Program-made: the position numbers and the translations under genes
Notes under the pieces: model-generated
The model's input: the letters and a program-made list of their open reading frames with translations, nothing else
Told to the model about the DNA's origin: nothing
Database searches by the model: none
Assembly: GCA_030429345.1 (NCBI GenBank)
Contig: JAUIFJ010000023.1
Location: 1-62,359 of the forward strand
From: a bacterium
Lineage (GTDB): Bacteria; CAIWAD01
DNA: 62,359 bases
Reading direction: 5' to 3'
Shown here: positions 29,823 through 38,382 of the stretch, piece after piece
Position numbering within the stretch: position 1 is the first letter of the stretch
Layout of the letters: the number at the start of each line of letters is the position of its first letter

Positions 29823-31223
29823 ATGGCCCTTCGCTTCTACAACAGCATGGGACGGAAGAAAGAGGACTTCCGCCCGATCGTTCCCGGCGAGGTCCGCCTG
29901 TATACCTGCGGGCCGACCGTCTACAACTACGCCCACATCGGCAACTTCCGCACCTTCCTTTTCGAGGACATGCTGCGGCGCGTGCTGGCCTACTGCGGCT
30001 ACCGCGTGATCCAGGTGATGAACTTCACCGACGTGGACGACAAGACGATCCGCGACAGCCAGGCCGCCGGCGAGCCCCTCGAAGAGTTCACCGAGCGCTA
30101 CAAGCAGGCCTTTCTCGAGGACGTGGACACCCTGCGCATGCAGCGCGCCGAGCACTACCCGGCAGCGACGGATCACATTCACGAGATGGTCGAGATGGTC
30201 AAGGCCCTGCGCGACAAGGGCCACACCTACGAGCACGAGGGATCGATCTACTTCCGCCTGTCGTCCTACGGGGACTACGGCCGGCTGACCAACATCGAGC
30301 CCGCCGAGATGCGGCCCGGCGACCGGGTGGACTCGGACGAGTACGGCAAGGACGACGCCCGCGACTTCGCGCTCTGGAAGGCCTGGTGCGAGGAGGACGG
30401 CGATGTCTTCTGGGAGACCGACCTGGGCCGCGGCCGCCCGGGCTGGCACCTGGAATGCTCGGCGATGAGCGTCAAGTACCTGGGCGAGCATTTCGACATC
30501 CATACCGGCGGCGTCGACAACCGCTTCCCGCATCACGAGAACGAGATCGCCCAGTCCTGCTGCGCGACCGGCGAGGACTTCGCCAACTACTGGCTGCACT
30601 CCGAGTTCCTGCTGGTCGAGAACAGCAAGATGTCCAAGAGCAAGGGCAACTTCTACACCGTGCGCGAGCTGGTGGACGAGGGCTGGGAGCCGGCCGTGAT
30701 CCGTTTCTGCATCCAGCGCGTGCACTACCGGGCGCAGATGAACCTGAGCCGCGAAGCCCTCGAGCAGAGCGTCGTCAGCGTGAGACGCCTGCGCGAATTC
30801 TCCCGCCGGCTGGAGGGCGGCCTGAAGGGAGAGGGCCGCGGGGCGGAGGTGGCGGGGCTGATCGACAAGGCCCGCTCCGAGTTCCGCGCCTGCATCGAGG
30901 ACGACATGAACACCAGCGGCGCCCTGGGGCACCTGTTCATCCTGGTCCGCGAAGCCAACGGCCTGGCCGACGCCGGCAAACTGGATGCGAAGGACGGCGA
31001 GAACCTGCTGGCCTTCATGAAGGAATGTGACACGCTCTTCGAGGTGCTGCGCGAGGACCGCGACGAGAGCGCGGAAGGGAAGGTTGCCGCCCTGGTCGCC
31101 GAGCGCACCCAGGCCAAGGCCGAGAAGAACTGGGCCCGTGCCGACGAGATCCGCGAGGAGATCGCCGCCCTGGGCTACACGGTCAAGGACACCCCCGACG
31201 GCCCGGTGTTCTCCAAATCGTAA
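29823..31223 (+). CDS. cysS: Cysteinyl-tRNA synthetase
   Basis: 466 residues, close to the usual 460. It charges tRNA-Cys. The class I motifs are HIGN (in TCGPTVYNYAHIGN, whose Cys is a zinc ligand) and KMSKS, with zinc ligands also in HLECSAM and HHENE. The C-terminal region has the DALR-like helical fold. The ATG at 29823 is chosen because AAAGGA lies nine bases upstream; an in-frame ATG at 29814 is only two bases from that site. Confidence 0.97.
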   Translation: MALRFYNSMGRKKEDFRPIVPGEVRLYTCGPTVYNYAHIGNFRTFLFEDMLRRVLAYCGYRVIQVMNFTDVDDKTIRDSQAAGEPLEEFTERYKQAFLEDVDTLRMQRAEHYPAATDHIHEMVEMVKALRDKGHTYEHEGSIYFRLSSYGDYGRLTNIEPAEMRPGDRVDSDEYGKDDARDFALWKAWCEEDGDVFWETDLGRGRPGWHLECSAMSVKYLGEHFDIHTGGVDNRFPHHENEIAQSCCATGEDFANYWLHSEFLLVENSKMSKSKGNFYTVRELVDEGWEPAVIRFCIQRVHYRAQMNLSREALEQSVVSVRRLREFSRRLEGGLKGEGRGAEVAGLIDKARSEFRACIEDDMNTSGALGHLFILVREANGLADAGKLDAKDGENLLAFMKECDTLFEVLREDRDESAEGKVAALVAERTQAKAEKNWARADEIREEIAALGYTVKDTPDGPVFSKS

Positions 31224-31233
31224 CACCACTGTA

Positions 31234-31254
31234 GGGGTCGCCTGCGGCGACCCC
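31234..31254. repeat. GTAGGGGTCG inverted repeat, copy 3
   Basis: GGGGTCGCC (31234-31242) pairs with GGCGACCCC (31246-31254) around a TGC loop; GTA precedes it as in the other two copies. It lies just after cysS and is not followed by a 12-bp array. Confidence 0.75.
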
Positions 31255-31281
31255 CACCCACATGCCCCCCACACGAGAGAG

Positions 31282-31312
31282 AAAAAGCCCGCGGCCAGGC
31301 CGCGGGCTTTTT
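31282..31312. terminator. Bidirectional rho-independent terminator
   Basis: AAAAAGCCCGCGGCC pairs perfectly with GGCCGCGGGCTTTTT around a single A, giving a GC-rich stem with a T run on both strands. It separates the + strand cysS from the minus-strand rpsT. Confidence 0.92.
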
Positions 31313-31332
31313 GTGTTCGAGTCGAAAGGCGT

Positions 31333-31587
31333 CTAGCCGAGCTTCGCCACGTGGGAGGCCAGGGCCGACTTGCGGTTGGCGGCGGCGTTGAGCTTGAGGA
31401 TCTTCTTGCCGACCAGGCGATCGAGCAGGCTCGTCACCTTCTTGTACTGGGCCTGGGCCGCCTCGGGCTCCTGCATGTCGCGCAGCTTGCGGATCTCGGT
31501 CCTCATTTCACTGCGGTAGGCACGGTTGCGCTGGTTGGCCAGCTTGCTGGTCTTGATTCGCTTGATGCAGGACTTGTGATGAGCCAT
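31333..31587 (-). CDS. rpsT: 30S ribosomal protein S20
   Basis: 84 residues, normal length. It begins MAHHKSCIKRIKTSKLANQR, the typical basic helical start, and ends KSALASHVAKLG. The start is the ATG at 31585-31587 with AGAGG upstream; extensions further upstream would read through the tRNA gene. It lies 30 bases downstream of a tRNA-Leu gene on the same strand, with which it is probably co-transcribed. S20 binds the 16S rRNA in early 30S assembly. Confidence 0.97.
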   Translation of the reverse strand: MAHHKSCIKRIKTSKLANQRNRAYRSEMRTEIRKLRDMQEPEAAQAQYKKVTSLLDRLVGKKILKLNAAANRKSALASHVAKLG

Positions 31588-31617
31588 GTGGCTGAGGCCT
31601 CTTTTGTTGTTTTCGGA

Positions 31618-31701
31618 TGCCGGAGGGGGGACTCGAACCCCCACATCCTTGCGAATACATGCACCTGAAGCATGCGCGTCTACCAATTCCGCCACTCCGG
31701 C
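31618..31701 (-). tRNA. tRNA-Leu (CAG anticodon)
   Basis: 84 bases on the minus strand. The acceptor stem GCCGGAG pairs with CTCCGGC, the D arm contains GAATTGGTAGAC, the anticodon loop is TTCAGGT (CAG), a long variable arm is present as in class II tRNAs, and the T arm is GGGGGTTCGAGTCCCCC. The discriminator is A. The CCA end is not encoded. Confidence 0.96.
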
Positions 31702-31733
31702 GCTTCAGCGTTTCCGCCGAAAGCAAGACCCCC

Positions 31734-31762
31734 ATTTTGGCATTTGACGCTTGGTTTGTCAA
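31734..31762 (-). promoter_or_regulatory. Sigma70 promoter for the tRNA-Leu-rpsT unit
   Basis: On the minus strand TTGACA (31757-31762) is followed after 17 bases by CAAAAT (31734-31739). The -35 is perfect, and the -10 matches four of six. Transcription would start about 25 bases before the tRNA. Confidence 0.75.
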
Positions 31763-31859
31763 CGGCTTGCGCGGCAATTTCTTTGGCTTTTCACCGTGTC
31801 GCCTTTCAAGCAGGGCAGGGCTTTTCTATTTTCGCCGGCGAAGGAGCGACGGAGACCTT

Positions 31860-32306
31860 TTGCAGCTGCCAACACCTCGTACAATCCTGCTGGACCTGCA
31901 GGCGAGCACCTCCAGCGAGCTGATCCTGGAACTCAGTGCCGGACTGGATGGAAGTCCGGGACTGAAGGATCTGGCCGCCTTCCAGAGGGATCTGCTCGAG
32001 CGGGAAGCGGATTCGCCCACGGGGCTGGAGAAGGGCTGCGCCCTGCCACATGCCCGCAGCGCGCAGATCGGGGAGATCCTGCTCGCCGCCGGCAGGAGCC
32101 GTCATCCGGTGGACTTCGGCGCGCCCGACGGTCCGGCCCGGCTCTTCTTTCTTTTCGGGGTTCCCTTGCGCTCGATCAGTCCCTACCTTAAGCTGGTTGC
32201 GCGCCTCTCTTCGCTGCTGCACCGGGAAAGCCTGCGACAGGGCCTGCTCGATGCGCCCGACGCGGAAGCCTTCACGGCCCTGCTGCATGAAGCGCAGATG
32301 CGCTAG
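31860..32306 (+). CDS. PTS EIIA type-2 domain protein (PtsN-like)
   Basis: 148 residues from the TTG at 31860, which has GGAG five bases upstream; further in-frame sequence upstream runs through the tRNA gene and is not real. The phosphorylatable histidine is His64 in GCALPHAR. PARLFFLFGVP and SPYLKLVARLSSLLHRES match the EIIA-Ntr/fructose EIIA fold. In many bacteria such a protein regulates nitrogen or potassium metabolism by its phosphorylation state. It is followed by tatA after 14 bases. Confidence 0.82.
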   Translation: MQLPTPRTILLDLQASTSSELILELSAGLDGSPGLKDLAAFQRDLLEREADSPTGLEKGCALPHARSAQIGEILLAAGRSRHPVDFGAPDGPARLFFLFGVPLRSISPYLKLVARLSSLLHRESLRQGLLDAPDAEAFTALLHEAQMR

Positions 32307-32320
32307 AAAAGGAGTACACC

Positions 32321-32521
32321 ATGGGTTTGCCCGGTACATGGGAAATCCTGCTCGTCCTGCTGGTTGTCCTGCTGCTTTTCGGGGCCAAGAAGATCCCCGA
32401 GATCGCGCACGGCATGGGCAAGGCGATCACGGAATTCAAGCGCGGAGTTCGTGCCCCGGTCGACGAGATCCGCAAGGACATTGACAGCGAGGACAAGAAG
32501 GACAGTGCCTCCGGTTCCTGA
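32321..32521 (+). CDS. tatA: Sec-independent translocase TatA/E-like
   Basis: 66 residues with one N-terminal membrane helix (residues 7-21) followed by FGAKKIPEIAHGMGKAI, the TatA hinge (FG) and amphipathic helix, then a charged tail. TatA oligomers form the passage for folded proteins exported by twin-arginine signals. tatC and tatB are not in the window. AGGAG precedes the ATG. The last 17 bases overlap the next gene. Confidence 0.93.
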   Translation: MGLPGTWEILLVLLVVLLLFGAKKIPEIAHGMGKAITEFKRGVRAPVDEIRKDIDSEDKKDSASGS

Positions 32522-33119
32522 TCCGGCTTCCGCCGCCCTCGCCCGGACTGCCCTGGCCTGCCTGGAACAGGGCGGCCTGGCTCTATTGCCCGTCGACACG
32601 GTCTACGGCATCGCCGCCCGCGCCGATCTTCCCGCCGCCGTGGAATCCCTTCGCCGGCACAAGGGGCGAGCGGCAGACAAGCCGCTGGCCGTGCTCTTCG
32701 CCAGTGTCGATCAGATGCGCGACCGCCTGCAACCGGAACCCCGGCTGCGTACTCTCCTGTACAAGCTTCTGCCCGGCCCCCTGACGCTCGTGCTGCCGCT
32801 GGCGGAGGCATGCCGGGCCGACTGGCCCGGCTGGCCCGGCACTCTGGGCGTGCGCGTGATCGGCGCCTGCGACTGCAGCTCCCTGATCGAGCAGCTGCCC
32901 TGGCCGCTGGCCCTGTCCAGCGCAAACTTCAGCGGCGCCGAGACCCCGACGGACCGGCCCGAAGAAGCTTTCCTGGAAGGAGCAGGCTTTCACTGGCCGG
33001 GAAGCCCCCGATTGAAGAACGCCAGTACGGTGGTCGACCTTTGTGTCTGGCCGCCTCGCATCCTGCGCGAGGGCGCCGTATCCGAAGACCGCCTGCGCGC
33101 GCTGCTGGAGACTGCATGA
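32505..33119 (+). CDS. Threonylcarbamoyl-AMP synthase (TsaC/Sua5/YrdC family)
   Basis: 204 residues from the GTG at 32505, inside the end of tatA. LALLPVDTVYGIAARAD is the YrdC signature, RHKGRAADKPLAVLF carries the KxR...KP motif, and ALSSANFSGAETPT completes the active site. It makes threonylcarbamoyl-AMP for the t6A modification of ANN-decoding tRNAs. It lacks the extra C-terminal domain of Sua5, so it is the TsaC type. It overlaps the following gene by four bases (ATGA). Confidence 0.9.
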   Translation: MPPVPDPASAALARTALACLEQGGLALLPVDTVYGIAARADLPAAVESLRRHKGRAADKPLAVLFASVDQMRDRLQPEPRLRTLLYKLLPGPLTLVLPLAEACRADWPGWPGTLGVRVIGACDCSSLIEQLPWPLALSSANFSGAETPTDRPEEAFLEGAGFHWPGSPRLKNASTVVDLCVWPPRILREGAVSEDRLRALLETA

Positions 33120-33922
33120 AACGCTTGCTTGGCCTGATCCTTCTTCTGCTGCTGGCCGGACGCGGGCTTGCCCAGGGCATTCCCTTCGGACCCGGGGAGG
33201 AGATCCAGTTCCGCATCGGCTGGGGTTTCATCAATGCCGGGACGAGCTGGCTGCGGGTCAAGGACACGGTCACCGTGCGCGACCGGCTCTGTTGGCAGAT
33301 CGAAAGCGAGGCCCGCTCCAACGAGGTGATCAGCAAGCTTTATCCCGTACGCGACCGCGTGCTGAGCTGGATGGATGTGCGCGATCTGACCAGCCGCGGC
33401 GTGGCCAAGCATCTGCGCGAGGGCAGCTTCAAGCGGGACCGTGTCTTCGAGATCGATCCCGAAGGCGGCGAGATCCGCCAGCTGAAAGAAGGCGAGCTGC
33501 ACAAGCAGGCCGAGCTGGAGCATCATGTGCAGGATGTGCTCTCGGCCTTCTACTGGGTGCGCACCCAGCCCCTGGAGGTGGGGCGCGAGCTGCATGTGAA
33601 GGCCGTCGACAACATGAAGCACTATGAATTGGCGATTCGCGTACTCAAGCGCGAAACGGTCAAGGTGCGCGCCGGCGAGTTCGACTGTTTCCTGATTCAG
33701 CCGCTGCTGGTGGGGGACGGCCTCTTCAAGGCCGATGGCGAAATCTGGATCTGGGTCACCGCCGACGAGCGGCGCATTCCGGTGAAGATGAAGTCGAAGA
33801 TCTTCATCGGGAGCATTCACGCGCAGATGGAAAACTACCGCCCTCCGCTGGAAGTCGAGCTGCCGATGGCGGCCGAAGAAGCCCACCTGCCCGCGAGGCG
33901 CCGCGAAGAGCAGCGGAACTAG
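33116..33922 (+). CDS. DUF3108-family exported protein
   Basis: 268 residues with a signal peptide (LLGLILLLLLAGRGLAQG). FGPGEEIQFRIGWGFINAGTS near the N-terminus and a late EIWIWVTADERRIPVKMKSK are the family hallmarks of DUF3108, a periplasmic beta-rich protein of unknown function often near envelope genes. It overlaps the TsaC-type gene at its start. Confidence 0.85.
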   Translation: MKRLLGLILLLLLAGRGLAQGIPFGPGEEIQFRIGWGFINAGTSWLRVKDTVTVRDRLCWQIESEARSNEVISKLYPVRDRVLSWMDVRDLTSRGVAKHLREGSFKRDRVFEIDPEGGEIRQLKEGELHKQAELEHHVQDVLSAFYWVRTQPLEVGRELHVKAVDNMKHYELAIRVLKRETVKVRAGEFDCFLIQPLLVGDGLFKADGEIWIWVTADERRIPVKMKSKIFIGSIHAQMENYRPPLEVELPMAAEEAHLPARRREEQRN

Positions 33923-34152
33923 CCATCCCCGTCATTCGGCAGGTCGACCGCGGGACCCTGCTCCGCGTCGCAGACCGGCGGGCACACACCTCCCTCGCCA
34001 TGGACACCACTTCGTCATCCTTCGGCCTGCGGCGATGATACGGATCCCGTGGTCCAGCCAAAGGCCTGCCCCCGCGAAGGCGGGGGGATGACATCCAAGG
34101 AGGAAGGACGGTGGAGTGACATGGAAGGAAGCCCCGAGACCCCAAAAAGCAG

Positions 34153-34181
34153 AAAGGGCTGGATTGGGGATCCAGCCCTTT
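34153..34181. terminator. Hairpin, possible terminator
   Basis: AAAGGGCTGGA pairs perfectly with TCCAGCCCTTT around a seven-base loop. On the minus strand it is followed by CTGCTTTTT, on the plus by no T run. No minus-strand gene ends here, so its role is uncertain. A smaller hairpin (CCCCCGC/GCGGGGG, 34069-34086) lies upstream. Confidence 0.5.
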
Positions 34182-34189
34182 CAGTTGTG

Positions 34190-34467
34190 CCCTAAAACCT
34201 GCTTGTAGGAAAGAAGCAGTAAAGAAGAAGGATCGGCTCGACCAATATGCCCTGCATTCCTCTTTCAGCTGCTCACAAGCGGGCGCTTGATCGCGAACAC
34301 GGAGATGTTATGGCTGGAAGTGAAATGCTATCGGTCATTGAACCGGGCAGAAGAATACAATCCTCTCCCGATAAATGCAATGGTCTTCATGACTAAAATC
34401 AATTCAGCCCGAACTTTTTCAGCCCTGCCTCGAGACAGCGCTGGCGAAAATTCGACACATTGCTGCC
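34190..34467. other. Low-GC non-coding tract before the truncated permease gene
   Basis: This stretch (and 33923-34189 before it) holds no convincing gene. From about 34190 the composition is clearly poorer in G+C than the surroundings, with runs such as AAGAAGCAGTAAAGAAGAAGG and AAAATCAATTC. It may be foreign DNA or a promoter region. Confidence 0.5.
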
Positions 34468-34974
34468 ATGAGCACGTCCCCACGCAACACCTTTTTTCAG
34501 CCCCTCCTGCCGTACCTCAAGGAAGCCCGGCATACGCTTGGACGCTACCTGCTGGGGCAAAGCCTGGTTTCGACGGGCATCGGACTCAGCACCTGGGCCG
34601 GTCTGGCACTGGCCGGGCTGCCCGGGGCCTTCTTCCTGGGCCTGCTCAGCGGAGCGCTGTCCCTGGTTCCCGTTCTTGGCATCGGCCTGGCCTTCGTGAT
34701 CTGCCTGGCAGTGGCGCTGTTCCAGCAGCCGCTGCTCGGAGCCTTGGGTGGGGTCTGCGCGGTTTTCCTGGTCGTCCAGCTGCTGGAAGGCTTCGTGCTT
34801 TCGCCCCTGATCCTGGGACGCAGCCTGGGCCTGCATCCGCTGGTCGCCCTGGGCGCGATCCTGGGTTTCAGCCTGCTGCTGGGGCCCCTGGGCCTGCTGC
34901 TGGGGCTGCCGCTGGCGGCGATCCTGCTTGGCTGGGGCCGCCGCTTCCTGAAATCTCCTGAAAGGACCTCCTAA
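34468..34974 (+). CDS. AI-2E-family transporter, N-terminally truncated
   Basis: 168 residues. LGRYLLGQSLVSTGIGLSTW through LLGPLGLLLGLPLAAILL matches only the C-terminal half of AI-2E (PerM/DUF20) permeases, which are normally about 350 residues. The conserved LLEGFVLSPLILGRSLGLHP is present. The N-terminal transmembrane helices are missing, and no frame upstream restores them; upstream DNA is low in GC. It is either a decayed gene or a half-length variant. It ends directly before the der start. Confidence 0.7.
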   Translation: MSTSPRNTFFQPLLPYLKEARHTLGRYLLGQSLVSTGIGLSTWAGLALAGLPGAFFLGLLSGALSLVPVLGIGLAFVICLAVALFQQPLLGALGGVCAVFLVVQLLEGFVLSPLILGRSLGLHPLVALGAILGFSLLLGPLGLLLGLPLAAILLGWGRRFLKSPERTS

Positions 34975-36420
34975 GTGAAACGTCTCCCCGTAGTGGCCGT
35001 GGTCGGCCAGCCCAATGCCGGCAAGTCGACCCTCTTCAACCGCCTGACCCGCAGCCGCAAGGCGATCGTCGACGACATGCCCGGCGTGACCCGTGACCGG
35101 CACTATGCCCGCGCCGACTGGAACGGGCGCGAGTTCCGCCTGGTCGATACCGGCGGCTATGTGCCGGAATCGAAGGAACTCTTCGACACGGCGATCCGCG
35201 AGCAGGTGCAGATGGCGCTGGAGGAAGCCGACCTGCTGCTGCTGCTCTGCAATGTGCAGACCGGCGTGACACGCACCGACGAGATGATGGCCCGCCTGAT
35301 CCGTGATACGGGCAAGCCCTGGATGCTTGTCGTCAACAAGGTGGACAACGAGAAGCTGGAACTGGAGGTCGGCGAGTTCTGGAAGCTGGGACTGGACGAA
35401 CCCCTGGCCGTCGCCGCCAACAGCGGGCGTCACACGGGCGAGCTGCTCGACGCCCTGGTCGGGAAGCTGCCCGAACCGCAGGAGATTCCGGCGGACGAGG
35501 GGCTGCGCGTGGCCCTGATCGGCAAGCCCAACGTGGGCAAGAGCTCGCTGGTCAACCGCCTGCTGGGTCAGGAGCGCCTGATGGTCACGCCGATCGCCGG
35601 CACGACCCGCGATTCCATCGACAGCGTGGTGAAGCACAAGGGGCGCCGTTTCGTGCTCGTCGACACGGCGGGCCTGCGCCGTCGCACGAAGATCAAGGAG
35701 AACGTCGAGTTCTACAGCCGCCTGCGCACCATCAGCGCCATCGACAGCGCCCATGTCTGCCTGCTGCTCGTCGAGCCCGGGGAGGGGCTGACGCGCCAGG
35801 ATATCCAGGTGCTGGAGGAGGCCGTCAGCCAGCGCAAGGGCGTGGCCCTGCTGGTCAACAAGTGGGACACGGTGCCGGAGAAGGAGACCAACACCGCGCG
35901 CGACATGGAGCGCGGCATGCTGGAGGACATCCACACCCTGAACTGGGTGCCGGTGCTCTTCATCTCGGCCCTCGAGGGCACGCGGTGTCACAAGGTGCTC
36001 GACCTGGCCGCCGGCATCGACGAGCGGCGGAAGCAGTGGCTGGATCCGGAGGAGCTGCGCGAGAAGCTGCTGGCCAGCGTTGCGCGGCGACCGCCTCCCG
36101 CCATCGAGGGCCGCTGGATCCGCTTCAAGGACGTGCAGCAGATCCGCTGTGATCCGCCCTGGTTCGTCTGCCGCGTGAGCCACCCGGAGCTGGTGCAGCC
36201 GATCTACAAGCGCTACCTGGAAAAGCAGCTGCGTCGCTTCTTCGACCTGGAGGGCGTGCCGATCCGCCTCGACTTCCGCCGCGGCAAGCTGGACCCGGCA
36301 CTGCTCGCGGAGGATACGCCCCTGGAAGAACTGCCCGATGAGGAAGCGCCGCGCGTATACAACGGCGAGCTGCCCGACGACGGGGAGGAGCAGAACGCCC
36401 CGGAGGCCGGGGAGGAGTGA
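34975..36420 (+). CDS. der: GTPase Der (EngA)
   Basis: 481 residues from the GTG following the previous stop. Two tandem G domains: the first with [13 protein letters not shown] and NKVD, the second with [13 protein letters not shown] and NKWD, followed by a KH-like domain (residues about 355-440). Der acts in 50S ribosome assembly. An acidic tail of about 40 residues ([11 protein letters not shown]) is extra. It overlaps the next gene by four bases (GTGA). Confidence 0.97.
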   Translation: MKRLPVVAVVGQPNAGKSTLFNRLTRSRKAIVDDMPGVTRDRHYARADWNGREFRLVDTGGYVPESKELFDTAIREQVQMALEEADLLLLLCNVQTGVTRTDEMMARLIRDTGKPWMLVVNKVDNEKLELEVGEFWKLGLDEPLAVAANSGRHTGELLDALVGKLPEPQEIPADEGLRVALIGKPNVGKSSLVNRLLGQERLMVTPIAGTTRDSIDSVVKHKGRRFVLVDTAGLRRRTKIKENVEFYSRLRTISAIDSAHVCLLLVEPGEGLTRQDIQVLEEAVSQRKGVALLVNKWDTVPEKETNTARDMERGMLEDIHTLNWVPVLFISALEGTRCHKVLDLAAGIDERRKQWLDPEELREKLLASVARRPPPAIEGRWIRFKDVQQIRCDPPWFVCRVSHPELVQPIYKRYLEKQLRRFFDLEGVPIRLDFRRGKLDPALLAEDTPLEELPDEEAPRVYNGELPDDGEEQNAPEAGEE

Positions 36421-37355
36421 ACACGGTCTGCGTCCTGGGCACGGTCAACCGGGATCTCCTGGAAGACCCCGCGGCGGACTGTCCCCTGCTGGAAGCGCCG
36501 GGAGGTGTGCTCTATACCCTGCTGGCCCTTCGGCGACTGCTCCCTGAACTGCATCCGAGAGCCGCCGTGCTCTGCGGCGAGGATCTTCGCCCGGCACTGG
36601 AAGAGCTTCTGCCACCCGCCTGGCTGGCGGAGATCCGTTGGCGCGAGGAGGCGACGAATACGGTTCATCTGGACTGCAGTCATCCGGAAGACAAGGTCGA
36701 ACGCGCCAGGCTGAGTCTTCCGTCCTACCGCCTGACGGAGCTGCCCTCGCTGCAGGGCCTGGACGGCCTGCTGCTCAACTGCACCTCGGGCATGGAGTTC
36801 GGCCTGCGGGACTGGCGCGCCCTGCTGGATCGGCTGAGCAAGGAATCGCCGGACTGTCACACGCAACTCGATCTGCATTCCCTGAGCCTGGAACCCGTCT
36901 CCGGTCCGCCGCGTAGACTCCGCATCCTGCCCGATGCCCTGGACTGGGCGCGCGGCCTGGGGCTGCTGCAGTTGACCCTGGCCGAGAGCTTCAGCCTCGA
37001 CGGCCGTCGCAGGAACCGCCTTGCCGAGGCCGATGACCTGCTCCCCCGGCTGGAAGAGGTCGGCCTGCGGCGCTTGTTGCTGAGCAACGGCGCAGAGGGC
37101 TTCCGCTTCGTCGATTTCGGCGCGGGCCTGGATCACGTTGCTGTGGCCGAAGCGGGCAAGGTGATCGACACCACCGGCTGCGGGGATGTGCTCGGCGCGG
37201 CCTTCTTTGCCGGCCTGCTGGAAGGACGGGATGCGCTTTCGCTCTGCCGCGGCGCCGCGCGGGCCGCCGCCTCCGCGCTGCACGGTCGGGGGCCGGACAA
37301 ACTGGCGGCGCTGCCCGGACTGGCGCTGTTGTGTGACATGGAGGATTGTTCGTGA
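36417..37355 (+). CDS. PfkB-family carbohydrate/nucleoside kinase-like protein
   Basis: 312 residues. The C-terminal signature [20 protein letters not shown] matches the PfkB motif with the catalytic Asp and anion hole, except that Cys replaces the usual Ala. The N-terminus ([17 protein letters not shown]) fits the ribokinase fold. The substrate cannot be told. Starts with GTG over the der stop; its own stop overlaps the transglycosylase start. Confidence 0.8.
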   Translation: MNTVCVLGTVNRDLLEDPAADCPLLEAPGGVLYTLLALRRLLPELHPRAAVLCGEDLRPALEELLPPAWLAEIRWREEATNTVHLDCSHPEDKVERARLSLPSYRLTELPSLQGLDGLLLNCTSGMEFGLRDWRALLDRLSKESPDCHTQLDLHSLSLEPVSGPPRRLRILPDALDWARGLGLLQLTLAESFSLDGRRRNRLAEADDLLPRLEEVGLRRLLLSNGAEGFRFVDFGAGLDHVAVAEAGKVIDTTGCGDVLGAAFFAGLLEGRDALSLCRGAARAAASALHGRGPDKLAALPGLALLCDMEDCS

Positions 37356-38215
37356 GACACTGGTGGATCCTGTTGCTTCCCGGGCTGGCCGGCAGCCTGC
37401 CCGCCGCGGAGCAGACCCGCGCCTTCACGGAAAACGAGCGCCGGCACCTGGTCCAGCGCCTGGGCGAAGCGGGCCTGGAGCAGGAGAGCATTGCCGCCCT
37501 GCGACTGGAAGAAAGACTCCTGTACCCGCGCGCCCTGGAGATGAACCTGCATCACCGCGACGCCAGCAAGTTCTACGAGAGTTTCCGCACGGAGAAGGTC
37601 CGCCGGCAGCTGGCGGATTTCCTGGTGGAGTACGGGACCCTGCTGGCCGAGGCCGAGCAGCGGGAAGGCGTGCCGCCGGAGATCATCGGCGCGATCCTGA
37701 TGATCGAGAGCCGCCTGGGGAAGAACCGCGGCAAGTGGCCCGTCACCGACCTGCTGCTCAGCCTGCAGCTGATGGCCCTGCCCGAGGTGGTGGAAGCCAA
37801 TGTCTCACGGGCGGTGGAGAAGGCCGCCGAGCGCGGCGAAACCCTGAGCGAAGAAGAGGCCCGCCGCAAGGTGGCCCGCCGGGCCGAGCGCCGCGGTAAC
37901 TGGTCGCGGAGCGAACTGCTCAGCCTGCTGCGGCAATTCGACAGCGCCGAGTGGCACAGCCTGCGCGGCTCCTGGGCCGGTGCCCTGGGCAACTGCCAGT
38001 TCATTCCCACCAGCCGCGAGAACTATGCCGTCGACGGCGACGGCGACGGGCGCATCGACCTGGCGGGCATGCCCGACGCCATCCACAGCGTGGCCCACTA
38101 CCTGGCCCGCCACGGCTGGGGCAGGAAGCCGCAAGCCAAGGTGATCCGCAGCTACAATCACAGCGACGCCTACGTGGAAGCGGTGCTGGAACTGGCGCAG
38201 GCGGTCAAGTCCTGA
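37352..38215 (+). CDS. Lytic murein transglycosylase, MltB-like
   Basis: 287 residues from the GTG at 37352 (GAGGA six bases upstream). A signal peptide ends near PAAEQ. VPPEIIGAILMIESRLGKN carries the catalytic Glu, and SWAGALGNCQFIPTSRENYA and GDGDGRIDL are family hallmarks of the SLT_2/MltB domain. It cleaves the glycan strands of peptidoglycan in the periplasm. No lipobox is seen, so it may be soluble, unlike E. coli MltB. Confidence 0.9.
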   Translation: MRHWWILLLPGLAGSLPAAEQTRAFTENERRHLVQRLGEAGLEQESIAALRLEERLLYPRALEMNLHHRDASKFYESFRTEKVRRQLADFLVEYGTLLAEAEQREGVPPEIIGAILMIESRLGKNRGKWPVTDLLLSLQLMALPEVVEANVSRAVEKAAERGETLSEEEARRKVARRAERRGNWSRSELLSLLRQFDSAEWHSLRGSWAGALGNCQFIPTSRENYAVDGDGDGRIDLAGMPDAIHSVAHYLARHGWGRKPQAKVIRSYNHSDAYVEAVLELAQAVKS

Positions 38216-38382
38216 GGGCCTGTCCTTCGGGTGTGCAGCCTTTTCGGTGTGCAGGCTTCAGGCAGACTCCCTCGGCTTTTTCGTTGCTGTGGAACAATCG
38301 TTGGCGCTCTCGGGTAGATTTGCTACTCAGAATTCTGAAAAGCCGTTCGAGTTAGCCACTCCAAACTCGTCGAGAGTCCTGC

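Noticed and set aside
34287-34467. Missing N-terminal half of the AI-2E permease in another frame
   Set aside because: No frame in this stretch shows transmembrane segments; it is low-GC and non-coding.
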